Positions 33,645 through 41,264 are shown, numbered from the stretch's first letter. The stretch: 44,791 bases of DNA from an uncultured Eubacterium sp. (GCA_910577195.1 CAJTLP010000009.1:1-44791); one strand, 5' to 3'. The notes: generated from the letters alone by a model not told the origin. Numbers and translations: made by a program.

Positions 33645-34628
33645 ATGAAAATCTCCGGATTTATAGGAAATGAAAGAATAATAGAGCAGCTTGGCTGTCT
33701 GATTGATGCCGGGCGTTTTCCTCACGCTGTTGTTATTGAGGGAGCTGAAGGTCTTGGGAAAAAGACTTTGGCTCGCTTACTGGCAACGGCTCTTGTTTGT
33801 CGTGGGGAAAAAAAGCCGTGTATGGAATGCTCGCAGTGTCATAAAGCAGTTGAGAAAATTCATCCGGATATTTTTGAGTACAGTGCCGCAGGCGGTGCAA
33901 ATTCTTTTCATGTTGATATTATACGAGATGTGGTTAAGGATGCATATGTTCAGCCGAATGAGGCTGAGTATAAGGTATATATATTAGGCAATGCCGATTG
34001 TATGAGTGTCTCGGCGCAGAATGCTCTTTTGAAAATACTGGAGGAACCGCCTGAGTATGTCGTGTTTATTCTTACAGCACGTTCAAAAAGTATGCTGCTG
34101 GAAACGGTGCTGTCAAGGTCTGTTGTTGTAACGCTTGAAGGTGTCGAGACTGATGAGGGCGCACGATTTATCAGCTCACGGATTGATGATGTGAGCTATG
34201 AGGATGCTAAGCGTGCACTTGAAACCTTTAATGGAAATATCGGAAAGGCTGTTGCAAGCTTTTCCGACGGAAAAGAAAATGAGCTGGCAGGTGTTTGCCG
34301 TGAGATTTGCAGGGCTCTTGTTGATTCAAGCGAGTATGAGCTTTTGTGTGCCTGCTCTGTTTTTCAGAAGGACAGAGGATCTGTCGTTTTTGCCTGTGAT
34401 TTTTTGAAAAATATTTTCAGAGATGCACTGGTCTGTAATGAAAATAGTGAGTGTTTATCGGGGCAAAGAGATACTGCCATAATGTTAAAAACAAAACTTA
34501 CCAGACAAAAACTTGTTGACTTAATGAATGTTTGTGATACACTTAAAGAAATGGCATTGATGAATTCAAATAATTCAATTCTTATAACGAAAATCTGTTA
34601 CAGCTTAAGACAGGCTGTCGGCAGATGA
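33645..34628 (+). CDS. holB: DNA polymerase III subunit delta'
   Basis: A 327-residue clamp-loader delta' subunit. The P-loop region GAEGLGKKTLARL (about residue 34) is followed by a four-cysteine-type zinc module (CRGEKKPCMECSQCHK, about 52-67). The conserved LKILEEPPEYVVFILTA block is at about residue 128, with the SRS sensor sequence at about 158. The rest is the helical collar domain. It lies in the conserved darA-holB-ricT order. It works with the delta subunit encoded at 16277-17326, so both fixed clamp-loader subunits are in this window. Confidence 0.92.
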   Translation: MKISGFIGNERIIEQLGCLIDAGRFPHAVVIEGAEGLGKKTLARLLATALVCRGEKKPCMECSQCHKAVEKIHPDIFEYSAAGGANSFHVDIIRDVVKDAYVQPNEAEYKVYILGNADCMSVSAQNALLKILEEPPEYVVFILTARSKSMLLETVLSRSVVVTLEGVETDEGARFISSRIDDVSYEDAKRALETFNGNIGKAVASFSDGKENELAGVCREICRALVDSSEYELLCACSVFQKDRGSVVFACDFLKNIFRDALVCNENSECLSGQRDTAIMLKTKLTRQKLVDLMNVCDTLKEMALMNSNNSILITKICYSLRQAVGR

Positions 34629-34644
34629 TATGGAGGATATATAA

Positions 34645-35493
34645 ATGACAAAGGTTGTTGGTGTTCGCTTTAAGGACACAGGCAAGACCTATTATTTTGA
34701 CCCACAGGGTCTTGATATAAAAAAAGGTCAGACTCTTGTGGTTGAAACCGCAAAGGGTATTGAATGCGGTGTAGCACAGTATGATGTGAAAGAGGTTGAG
34801 GATGACGAAGTCGTTTCTCCTCTCAAGCCGGTTAAAAGAATTGCCGATGATAACGATTTAAAAATCATTGAAGAAAACAGGCAGTTTGAAAAGGAAGCGC
34901 TTGAGGTTTGTACGGAGAAGATAAAAAAGCATAACCTGGAAATGTATCTGACAGGTGCGGATTATTCCTTTGACAGATCAAAAATCGTCTTCTATTTCAC
35001 AGCGGACGGAAGAGTTGATTTCAGAGAGTTGGTTAAAGATCTTGGTGCACATTTTCGTACAAGGATTGAGCTCAGGCAGATTGGTGTACGTGATGAAAGC
35101 AGACTTCTCGGAGGACTCGGAATATGCGGAAGACCGTTTTGCTGTGCGACATTTTTAGATGATTTCCATTCCGTTACAATCAAAATGGCGAAGGATCAGG
35201 GCTTATCTCTTGCACCGAGTAAAATCAGCGGTACCTGTGGAAGGCTTATGTGCTGTCTGAAATATGAGCAAAATTCATATGAGTATCTGCATAAGATAAC
35301 GCCTAAAAAGAATACAGTTGTGGATTGCCGTGAGGGTAGGGGTGTTGTTGTTGACGCATCCATTCTCACAGGAAAATTGAAGGTTCAGCTCGATAAATCT
35401 CCTGAAGGCTTGCCTGTTGTTGTTAACAGGGAAGAGGTAAGAGTTGTAAGGAATGACTCTAATGGCCATAAAGAAAAAAGAGCAAAAGAGTAA
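34645..35493 (+). CDS. ricT: PSP1 / RicT (YaaT) family regulator
   Basis: A 282-residue PSP1-domain protein, the RicT/YaaT subunit that in Bacillus joins RicA and RicF to promote RNase Y-dependent mRNA maturation and sporulation phosphorelay. The N-terminal part includes VGVRFKDTGKTYYFDP and the centre carries the cysteine set for Fe-S binding: GLGICGRPFCCATFLDDF and SGTCGRLMCCLKYE (about residues 155-210). Complete in length, with GGAGG at a good distance. It follows holB by 16 bp. The Lys-rich end (KEKRAKE) is unremarkable. Confidence 0.9.
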   Translation: MTKVVGVRFKDTGKTYYFDPQGLDIKKGQTLVVETAKGIECGVAQYDVKEVEDDEVVSPLKPVKRIADDNDLKIIEENRQFEKEALEVCTEKIKKHNLEMYLTGADYSFDRSKIVFYFTADGRVDFRELVKDLGAHFRTRIELRQIGVRDESRLLGGLGICGRPFCCATFLDDFHSVTIKMAKDQGLSLAPSKISGTCGRLMCCLKYEQNSYEYLHKITPKKNTVVDCREGRGVVVDASILTGKLKVQLDKSPEGLPVVVNREEVRVVRNDSNGHKEKRAKE

Positions 35494-35564
35494 AAATAAC
35501 TTGATTTTTCGGTTATATACTGTTATATTATTGATAGAAGTTTGATGTAGGAGGTGTATCCATA

Positions 35565-35735
35565 ATGGCATATGCAATTTCTGATGATTGTATCTCGTGC
35601 GGCGCTTGTGCTGCTGAATGTCCTGTAAGTGCGATTTCTGAAGGCGATGGCAAATTCGTTATCGATGCTGACACTTGTATTGAGTGCGGTGCTTGCGAAG
35701 GTGTTTGTCCTGTAAGTGCTCCTGCACAGGCATAA
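35565..35735 (+). CDS. Small 2[4Fe-4S] ferredoxin
   Basis: A 56-residue clostridial-type ferredoxin. It has two CxxCxxCxxxCP motifs, ISCGACAAECPVSA (about residues 10-23) and IECGACEGVCPVSA (about 39-52), giving eight cysteines for two [4Fe-4S] clusters. It carries electrons at low potential, for instance from pyruvate oxidation to hydrogenase. It has a strong TAGGAGGTG site and its own terminator. It follows ricT by 71 bp but likely has a separate transcript. Confidence 0.95.
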   Translation: MAYAISDDCISCGACAAECPVSAISEGDGKFVIDADTCIECGACEGVCPVSAPAQA

Positions 35736-35757
35736 GATATACATAAATTTAAGATTT

Positions 35758-35790
35758 AGACACACTGTTTATTCGGTGTGTCTTTTCTTT
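35758..35790 (+). terminator. Terminator of the ferredoxin gene
   Basis: AGACACAC pairs with GTGTGTCT around a short loop, followed by TTTCTTTT, 22 bp after the stop. Confidence 0.85.
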
Positions 35791-35930
35791 TGTAAAATCC
35801 GAATTATAACCATATTTATTCTTATATGTCTATTAATTGTGCAAATTAAGCAAAATAAAATACGGTAATTTATAGTTTTTGTGTATTGCTACAAATGTGT
35901 ATATAATAGGGGATATTTGACGTGTTATTA

Positions 35931-35958
35931 TTGACATATGTCAAAAATATAGTATAAT
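35931..35958 (+). promoter_or_regulatory. DUF134 promoter with a palindromic operator on the -35 box
   Basis: TTGACA (35931-35936) and TATAAT (35953-35958) are spaced by 16 bp. The -35 box is the left half of a perfect 14-bp palindrome, TTGACATATGTCAA (35931-35944). A regulator bound there would block RNA polymerase; the DUF134 protein itself is the obvious candidate. Confidence 0.6.
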
Positions 35959-36007
35959 GTGAACTGTAGTAACCAATAGTAAGTTTACGAATGAAATGAG
36001 GTGCGAA

Positions 36008-36421
36008 ATGGCACGTCCGAGAAAGCATAAGCGTATATGCTCTGTTCCGGAAATTAAAGATTTCAACACAAATAATAAAAAAGCTGATACGGTTGATATA
36101 ACCGTTGAGGAATATGAGGCTGTAAGGCTGATTGACTATGTTGGTTTAACGCAGCAGGAATGTGCCAAGCAGATGCAGGTTGCACGTTCAACAATTACTG
36201 CAATTTATGATAGTGCAAGGTACAAAATTTCGGATTTCATTGTAAACAGTAAGCAGCTTAAGGTAGACGGCGGTGATTTTGAACTTTGTCCCAATGCCAA
36301 GCATTGCTGTGGTCAGTGCGGTAAAAACCGCTGCGGCAGGTGCAAGCATGGTACATGTGACAGGTGCATAGGGATTTTTCACGAGCCGGGCAGAGAATGC
36401 TTTGTGGTACAATACAATTAA
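36008..36421 (+). CDS. DUF134 DNA-binding protein with Cys-rich tail
   Basis: A 137-residue protein of the DUF134 family. The family start MARPRKHKRICSVPEI is followed by a sigma-like helix-turn-helix (VEEYEAVRLIDYVGLTQQECAKQMQVARSTI, about residues 35-65). The tail (about 93-132) is unusually rich in cysteine: CPNAKHCCGQCGKNRCGRC and further Cys residues, nine in all, likely binding metal or an Fe-S cluster. That fits a metal- or redox-sensing regulator. ATG at 36008 follows GAGGTG. The gene is 33 bp upstream of pflB on the same strand and no terminator separates them, so it may control pflB and itself. This is inference. Confidence 0.8.
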   Translation: MARPRKHKRICSVPEIKDFNTNNKKADTVDITVEEYEAVRLIDYVGLTQQECAKQMQVARSTITAIYDSARYKISDFIVNSKQLKVDGGDFELCPNAKHCCGQCGKNRCGRCKHGTCDRCIGIFHEPGRECFVVQYN

Positions 36422-36454
36422 TTTATTTTATATAGTGATACAGGAGGTAAAATT

Positions 36455-38683
36455 ATGGAGGCTTGGAGAAGCTTTAAAGAAGGCGTATGGTGTGATGAAA
36501 TTAATGTAAGCAATTTCATCAAGCTGAATTATACAGCCTATGACGGTGATTCATCATTTCTTGAGGGTGCAACCGACAGAACAAATGATGTACTCGCAAA
36601 GGTGAAAGAGCTTTTGATTAAGGAGAATGAAAAGGGCGGAGTCCTTGATGTTGATACAGACAAGGTGCTTTCAATCCTTTCACACGCTCCGGGTTATATT
36701 GATAAGGAAAAGGATATTATCGTAGGCTTGCAGACGGATGAACCGCTTAAGAGAGGCGTTTCTCCTTTTGCCGGCTACAGAAATGCAGTTCAGGCCTGCC
36801 GTGCTTACGGTTATGAAATTTCAGATAAAATCAAGGATGAGTTCACATACAGAACAACGCACAACACAGGTGTATTCCGTGCTTATACAGATACAATGAA
36901 AAAGGCACGTCACGCAGGTATTCTCACAGGACTTCCTGATGCTTATGCACGCGGAAGAATTATCGGTGACTACAGACGTATTGCACTTTACGGTATGGAT
37001 TATCTTATTGAGCAGAAGAAGCTTGACAAGAAAAAGGTCGGCGAGGCTGACGTTCTTAATGAAGAGACCATTCATCTTCTTGAAGACCTTTCAAAGCAGC
37101 TCGACTTTATGAGCCAGCTTAAAGGTCTTGCTCTTGATTACGGCTATGATATTTCAAAGCCTGCAACAAATGCCAAAGAGGCTATTCAGTGGCTCTATTT
37201 CGGTTATCTCGGTGCAATCAAGGAACAGAACGGTGCTGCTAACTCAATCGGCAGAATCGCAGAATTCATTGACTGCTATATTGAAAGAGATATTTCTGAG
37301 GGTGTGCTCGATGAAAAGGGTGCACAGGAGCTTATTGATGATCTCGTTCTCAAGCTCCGTTTAGTTCGTCACCTTCGTACTCCTGAATATAATGATCTTT
37401 TTGCAGGTGACCCTGTATGGGTAACGCTTGCACTTGCCGGTGTAACAGGTGAGGGTAAGTCAATGTGCTCAAAGACATCCTTCCGTGTTCTTCAGACTCT
37501 CTATAATCTCGGACCGTCAGCTGAGCCGAATATCACAGTTCTTTGGTCAGAGCATCTTCCACAGGGCTTTAAGGATTTTTGTGCGCAGGTTTCCATAGAT
37601 ACTGACTCCATTCAGTATGAGAACGATGATGTTATGAGAAGAATGTATGGCGATGATTATGCCATTGCCTGCTGTGTATCTGCTATGAAAATGGGCAAAC
37701 AGATGCAGTTCTTCGGTGCAAGATGCAACCTTGCTAAGGTACTTCTTATGGCACTCAACGGCGGTAAGGATGAAATCGGTGCAGACCAGATTGCACCTGA
37801 AGGCGAAGTATTTGAGGAAACTGTTCTTGATTACGATAAAGTAATGGCAGCATATAAGAAATATCTTTCCTGGATGGCAAAGCTTTATGTGAATACAATG
37901 AATGTGATTCACTATATGCACGATAAGTATGCTTATGAAAGACTTATGATGTCACTCCATGATACGGATGTCGAAAGGCTTATGGCTTTCGGTGTTTCAG
38001 GTATGTCCGTTGCAACTGACTCTCTTTCAGCTATCAAGTATGCTAAGGTTACTCCGATTAAGGATGAACGCGGTATTATTACCGAGTTTAATGTTGAGGG
38101 TGAGTTCCCTAAATACGGTAACGATGATGACAGAGTTGACCTTATCGGTAAGGAGCTTATCGAGTATTTCTATAAGGAGCTTTGCAAGACTCCTGCATAT
38201 CGCGGAGCTAAGCATACACTTTCCATTCTTACAATTACATCAAACGTAATGTACGGCAAAAAGACAGGCTCAACACCTGACGGACGTAAGGCAGGCGAGC
38301 CATTTGCTCCCGGTGCTAACCCAATGCACGGCAGAGATGCTGAAGGCGCTCTTGCATCACTGAACTCAGTAGCTAAGCTTGACTATGCTTGCTGTCAGGA
38401 CGGTATTTCAAATACCTTCTCAATCACACCTGATACACTTGGTAAGGATAAGGAGCAGCAGATTGAGCACCTTACAACAATGCTTGACGGCTATTTTGCA
38501 CAGGATGCACATCATCTGAATGTAAATGTTCTCAACCGTGAAAAGCTTATTGAGGCTATGAACGATCCAACACTTTATCCGTCACTTACAATCCGTGTAA
38601 GCGGCTACGCAGTAAACTTCAATAAGCTTACTCGTGAAAAGCAGGAAGAGGTTATCGCAAGAACATTCCATACTGCTATGTAA
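36455..38683 (+). CDS. pflB: Formate C-acetyltransferase (pyruvate formate-lyase)
   Basis: A 742-residue glycyl-radical enzyme converting pyruvate and CoA to acetyl-CoA and formate. The catalytic cysteine pair is in DDYAIACCVSAMKMGKQMQF (about residue 409) and the radical glycine in RVSGYAVNFNKL (about 720). Flanking blocks such as FLEGATDRTNDVLAKVKELL and TSNVMYGKKTGSTPDGRK are intact, so it should be functional once activated. A strong CAGGAGG site precedes the ATG. The activase gene is the second gene downstream but is now separated by a terminator-like stem and an inserted RAYT gene. It supplies acetyl-CoA for AdhE encoded at 41287. Confidence 0.96.
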   Translation: MEAWRSFKEGVWCDEINVSNFIKLNYTAYDGDSSFLEGATDRTNDVLAKVKELLIKENEKGGVLDVDTDKVLSILSHAPGYIDKEKDIIVGLQTDEPLKRGVSPFAGYRNAVQACRAYGYEISDKIKDEFTYRTTHNTGVFRAYTDTMKKARHAGILTGLPDAYARGRIIGDYRRIALYGMDYLIEQKKLDKKKVGEADVLNEETIHLLEDLSKQLDFMSQLKGLALDYGYDISKPATNAKEAIQWLYFGYLGAIKEQNGAANSIGRIAEFIDCYIERDISEGVLDEKGAQELIDDLVLKLRLVRHLRTPEYNDLFAGDPVWVTLALAGVTGEGKSMCSKTSFRVLQTLYNLGPSAEPNITVLWSEHLPQGFKDFCAQVSIDTDSIQYENDDVMRRMYGDDYAIACCVSAMKMGKQMQFFGARCNLAKVLLMALNGGKDEIGADQIAPEGEVFEETVLDYDKVMAAYKKYLSWMAKLYVNTMNVIHYMHDKYAYERLMMSLHDTDVERLMAFGVSGMSVATDSLSAIKYAKVTPIKDERGIITEFNVEGEFPKYGNDDDRVDLIGKELIEYFYKELCKTPAYRGAKHTLSILTITSNVMYGKKTGSTPDGRKAGEPFAPGANPMHGRDAEGALASLNSVAKLDYACCQDGISNTFSITPDTLGKDKEQQIEHLTTMLDGYFAQDAHHLNVNVLNREKLIEAMNDPTLYPSLTIRVSGYAVNFNKLTREKQEEVIARTFHTAM

Positions 38684-38706
38684 TTGCTGTAGATTAGCTA
38701 TAATAC

Positions 38707-38741
38707 AACCCATTGAAATGTTGTGTTTCAATGGGTTTTGT
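38707..38741 (+). terminator. Rho-independent terminator after pflB
   Basis: AACCCATTGAAA pairs with TTTCAATGGGTT around a 7-nt loop, followed by TTGTGTT. It would reduce or stop read-through to pflA. Confidence 0.85.
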
Positions 38742-38790
38742 GTTATCCTTTAATTATGGAAAGTGATTAACATAAAGAAAACCGAACAGG

Positions 38791-39258
38791 TTGAAGGGTT
38801 TTGATTACAGTACAAGCGGTGCGTATTTCGTGACGATATGTACGAAAGACCGAAAGTGTATATTATCAAAAATCGTAGAGGAGGGTCTCTGTGCCCTCCC
38901 ACAGAATAAGTTGACCCCTATCGGAATAGAAGTGGAAAAATCAATCAAATATATTAATCACAATTATAATAATGTTTTAATTGATAAATATATCATAATG
39001 CCCAATCACATTCATTTAATTGTAGTGTTGAATTCTAAGTTGGGAGGGCGTGGAAACCCTCCCCTACAGAATGTAATAGGGCAATTTAAGTCATTTACAA
39101 CAAAACAGTATGGCAAACAATTGTGGCAGCATTCATATCACGATCATATCATACGTGATGAAAAGGATTACCTGAATATATGGGAATACATAAACAGTAA
39201 CGCTTTAAAATGGCAGGACGATAAATATTATAACAGAGGTGAAGCAGATGAAAGCTGA
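38791..39258 (+). CDS. REP-associated tyrosine transposase (RAYT), possibly 5'-truncated
   Basis: A 155-residue Y1/HUH-type transposase of the RAYT group, single-strand nucleases that act on REP hairpins. The family opening LKGFDYSTSGAYFVTICT is followed by the HUH motif in MPNHIHLIVV (about residue 70). The catalytic tyrosine is probably in LWQHSYHDHIIRDEKDY (about 110-126) and the end WEYINSNALKWQDDKYY is typical. The only start is TTG without a clear site; a TAA sits six codons upstream, so the usual N-terminal residues (..RKPNR before LKG) are not expressed from ATG. Two REP hairpins lie within the coding frame. The last codons overlap pflA and contain its ribosome-binding site. Confidence 0.8.
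   Translation: MKGFDYSTSGAYFVTICTKDRKCILSKIVEEGLCALPQNKLTPIGIEVEKSIKYINHNYNNVLIDKYIIMPNHIHLIVVLNSKLGGRGNPPLQNVIGQFKSFTTKQYGKQLWQHSYHDHIIRDEKDYLNIWEYINSNALKWQDDKYYNRGEADES
38875..38900 (+). repeat. REP hairpin inside the RAYT coding frame (copy a)
   Basis: GTAG heads an imperfect palindrome with GGAGGG and CCCTCC arms. It is nearly identical to the REP at 40980-41005. In the reading frame it encodes residues around EEGLCALPQN. Confidence 0.75.
39042..39067 (-). repeat. REP hairpin inside the RAYT coding frame (copy b, inverted)
   Basis: Read on the minus strand, GTAG heads a palindrome with GGGAGGG and CCCTCCC arms around TTTCCACG. It is opposite in orientation to copy a, about 140 bp away. 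In the reading frame it encodes LGGRGNPPLQN. Confidence 0.75.
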
Positions 39259-39955
39259 TATACATTCTTTTGAATCAATGGCGGCGCTGGACGGTGACGG
39301 AATCCGATATGCGGTATTTTTTACAGGCTGTCCGCTGAGGTGTGCCTATTGTCACAATCCTGACACCTGGCACAAAGCAGGCAACGAATGGTCTGCCTTT
39401 GATTTAGTAAAGAAGATTAAAAGATATAAGCCGTATTTCAAAAGGGGCGGCGGTGTTACCTTTTCAGGAGGAGAACCGCTTTTGAATTCCGAGTTTATCA
39501 TCGAGGCAGGCAAGCTTTTGGCAGAAGAGGGAATAAGCTATGCCGTTGATACTTCCGGCAGTGTGCCGCTCAGTGACAGTGTTAAAACAGCCCTTGACGG
39601 TGCTGACCTTGTTATACTTGATGTTAAGTTTTTTGACGAAGAGAACTATAAAAAATATACAAAAGGTAATTTTGAAAACTTTGTTGCTGTCGGCAAATAT
39701 TGTTCCGACAAGGGTATAAGGCTATGGCTCAGAACTGTTGTTGTGCCGGGTATAAATGATACCGAAGAAAGCATAAAAAAATATGCCAGGTTTTCAAAGC
39801 AGTTTCAGTTTGAAAAATATGAGCTGCTTGCTTTTCATACTATGGGATTTTTTAAGTATGAAAATCTGAAAATTGAAAATCCGCTAAGTGATACCCCTGC
39901 TCTTGATAAGGATAAACTGAAAGAGTTACAGGAAATTTTAAATAATAATATATAG
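39248..39955 (+). CDS. pflA: Pyruvate formate-lyase activating enzyme (radical SAM)
   Basis: A 235-residue radical SAM glycyl-radical activase. The [4Fe-4S] cluster motif CxxxCxxC is in FTGCPLRCAYCHNPD (about residue 31) and the SAM-binding GGE motif in GGGVTFSGGEPLL (about 70). DVKFFDEENYKKYT (about 128) and LRTVVVPGINDTEE (about 161) are family blocks. It uses SAM to place the glycyl radical on PflB, encoded upstream. ATG at 39248 follows AGAGGTG, which lies in the last codons of the RAYT gene, so its translation may be coupled to RAYT. The longer frame (GTG at 39239) would contain the site itself. Confidence 0.94.
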   Translation: MKADIHSFESMAALDGDGIRYAVFFTGCPLRCAYCHNPDTWHKAGNEWSAFDLVKKIKRYKPYFKRGGGVTFSGGEPLLNSEFIIEAGKLLAEEGISYAVDTSGSVPLSDSVKTALDGADLVILDVKFFDEENYKKYTKGNFENFVAVGKYCSDKGIRLWLRTVVVPGINDTEESIKKYARFSKQFQFEKYELLAFHTMGFFKYENLKIENPLSDTPALDKDKLKELQEILNNNI

Positions 39956-39973
39956 TAAAAAAATATATAGTAA

Positions 39974-40004
39974 AAAAAGACTCGGTTTTTCACCGAGTCT
40001 TTTT
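39974..40004. terminator. Bidirectional terminator between pflA and the anti-sigma gene
   Basis: AAAAAGACTCGGT pairs with ACCGAGTCTTTTT (loop TTTTC region). Runs of A and T on either side suit both strands. Confidence 0.85.
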
Positions 40005-40008
40005 GTAA

Positions 40009-40422
40009 TTACTCTGTAACGTTATATGTTACTGTTCCATCATCGGACTTTTCACCTGCTTCTACGGTAATGTCATCCGTAGTCTCGAAACTGATTTGAC
40101 CGTCTTTATCATCAACTTCAAACTCGTATGTTTCTACAACAGTTCCGACTTCTGTTACATATTTATCGTGACTTTTGATATAGTCAACAAGATTAACATT
40201 CTCGCCGTTGACGATAAGATTAATGCCCTCAAACAGTGCTCCGTCGGTAGCCGCATTTGCTGTCAGTGTTCCGCAGAGCAATGCTGCAAGGCAGGCAACA
40301 GCAACAAGTAAGCCTTTGAATTTGATTCTTTTATTTTTCTTTTCGCTCATCTCAAAAATCCTTTCAATTGTTTCATCGGATGGACGGATTTGTGAGAACG
40401 TCCTCTTGTAATGATTATCCAT
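40009..40422 (-). CDS. Membrane-anchored anti-sigma-like protein
   Basis: A 137-residue protein with a cytoplasmic N-terminus (about residues 1-33, including RPSDETIERIFEMSEKKNK), one membrane helix (about 35-57, LLVAVACLAALLCGTL) and an acidic extracytoplasmic tail of about 80 residues ending VTYNVTE. This shape, with the start overlapping the ECF sigma gene by 8 bp, fits a sigma-sequestering anti-sigma factor. The N-terminal part is shorter than a usual zinc anti-sigma domain and has no HxxxCxxC motif, so the mode of binding is unclear. The tail could sense an envelope signal. Confidence 0.55.
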   Translation of the reverse strand: MDNHYKRTFSQIRPSDETIERIFEMSEKKNKRIKFKGLLVAVACLAALLCGTLTANAATDGALFEGINLIVNGENVNLVDYIKSHDKYVTEVGTVVETYEFEVDDKDGQISFETTDDITVEAGEKSDDGTVTYNVTE

Positions 40423-40897
40423 TTATCCATTCATCTCCTAAAATTTCTTTTAATTCTTTTCTCGCGCGGTAAAGCCTTGTTTTTACTGCTGATTCCTTGA
40501 TTTTAAGCAGAGAGGATATGTCCTTTACCGCCATATCTTCATAGTAAAACAGGTGAATCACAATGCGCTCTTTTGCAGGCAGTGACATAACGGCATTGAA
40601 TAAATCATAGCTGCTGTCTTCCTCAAAGGTGTATGCTTCCTTTGTATCATTAAGCTGTACATTCCTTTTCCTGAATGGTGATTTTATATAATTTTTACTT
40701 TCATTTACACAAACTGCTGTCAGCCATTTATCAAGATGCATATCATTATTAAAGGGCTTATCATATTTCCATAGTTTCAGGAATACGTTTTGAAGTATAT
40801 CCTCAGCATCATTGTGGTTTTGTGTAAAAGAAAGTGCAATTAAAAATAACCGCTGGTTGTTGCGCTTTACACAGTCTATGAAATTTTCCTCTGTCAT
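40415..40897 (-). CDS. ECF-type RNA polymerase sigma factor
   Basis: A 160-residue ECF sigma factor. Region 2 spans the first 75 residues (LFLIALSFTQNHNDAEDILQNVFLKLWKY, with the DAEDILQ box), followed by a short linker. Region 4 with its helix-turn-helix (MSLPAKERIVIHLFYYEDM, then VKDISSLLKIKESAVKTRLYRARKEL) completes the fold. There is no extra domain. The ATG at 40897 behind GGCGGTGA is chosen over an upstream in-frame start at 40930. The next gene codes a likely anti-sigma. On the minus strand upstream, GTAACCTTTC and a TATAAT (about 40930-40960) could form an autoregulated promoter; this is uncertain. Confidence 0.85.
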   Translation of the reverse strand: MTEENFIDCVKRNNQRLFLIALSFTQNHNDAEDILQNVFLKLWKYDKPFNNDMHLDKWLTAVCVNESKNYIKSPFRKRNVQLNDTKEAYTFEEDSSYDLFNAVMSLPAKERIVIHLFYYEDMAVKDISSLLKIKESAVKTRLYRARKELKEILGDEWING

Positions 40898-40965
40898 CAC
40901 TTCACCGCCCTGTCTGAAAGGTCCTTTCACTATTATAACAAAGCTGGTATTAGAAAGGTTACATA

Positions 40966-41085
40966 AATTATTGTTTAGTGTAGGGGAGGGGCTCCGTGCC
41001 CTCCCGAAAAATTATGAAATGGGCAGGCGTGGAAACCTGCCCCTACGGAATCTTAAGTACATTATTGATACACTAAACAATAATT
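40966..41085 (+). mobile_element. 120-bp MITE carrying an inverted REP pair (copy 2, best preserved)
   Basis: The ends AATTATTGTTTAGTG and CACTAAACAATAATT are perfect 15-bp inverted repeats flanked by TA (40964-40965 and 41086-41087). Inside are two GTAG-headed REP hairpins in opposite orientation: 40980-41005 on plus and 41021-41046 on minus. It encodes nothing. It lies between the ECF sigma gene and the adhE promoter region. The TA flanks suggest mobilisation by an IS630/mariner-type transposase, not by the RAYT. Confidence 0.82.
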
Positions 41086-41230
41086 TAATCGTTAAACACG
41101 TCTACAGAATTGATAAAAAAATCACAAAGTGTTATAAACTCATACAAATTCATTGTTAAAACTTTATCATTTTTATGATAATCGGAGAATTTAAACAAAA
41201 GATATTGAAATTTATTTTTGATAATATTAT

Positions 41231-41264
41231 TATAATAGCAATCAAATTGTTAATAATTTAACAA
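41231..41264 (+). promoter_or_regulatory. adhE promoter -10 box and Rex operator
   Basis: TATAAT lies at 41231-41236. Ten bases later comes TTGTTAA-TAAT-TTAACAA (41247-41264), a perfect dyad matching the clostridial Rex box. Rex is an NADH/NAD+-sensing repressor of fermentation genes. A weaker half-matching site (TTGTTAA-AACT-TTATCAT) lies at 41153-41170. No good -35 box is apparent at 16-18 bp. Confidence 0.8.

Noticed and set aside
36422..36454. Rex or other operator directly before pflB
   Set aside because: The 33-bp gap holds only an AT-rich stretch and the ribosome-binding site; no dyad.
40812..41159. A 115-codon plus-strand ORF with EGLRALPKN and GRRGNLPLRN
   Set aside because: It is antisense to the ECF sigma gene and then runs through the MITE; the peptide is just the translation of the REP hairpins, as in the RAYT gene. 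No ribosome-binding site.
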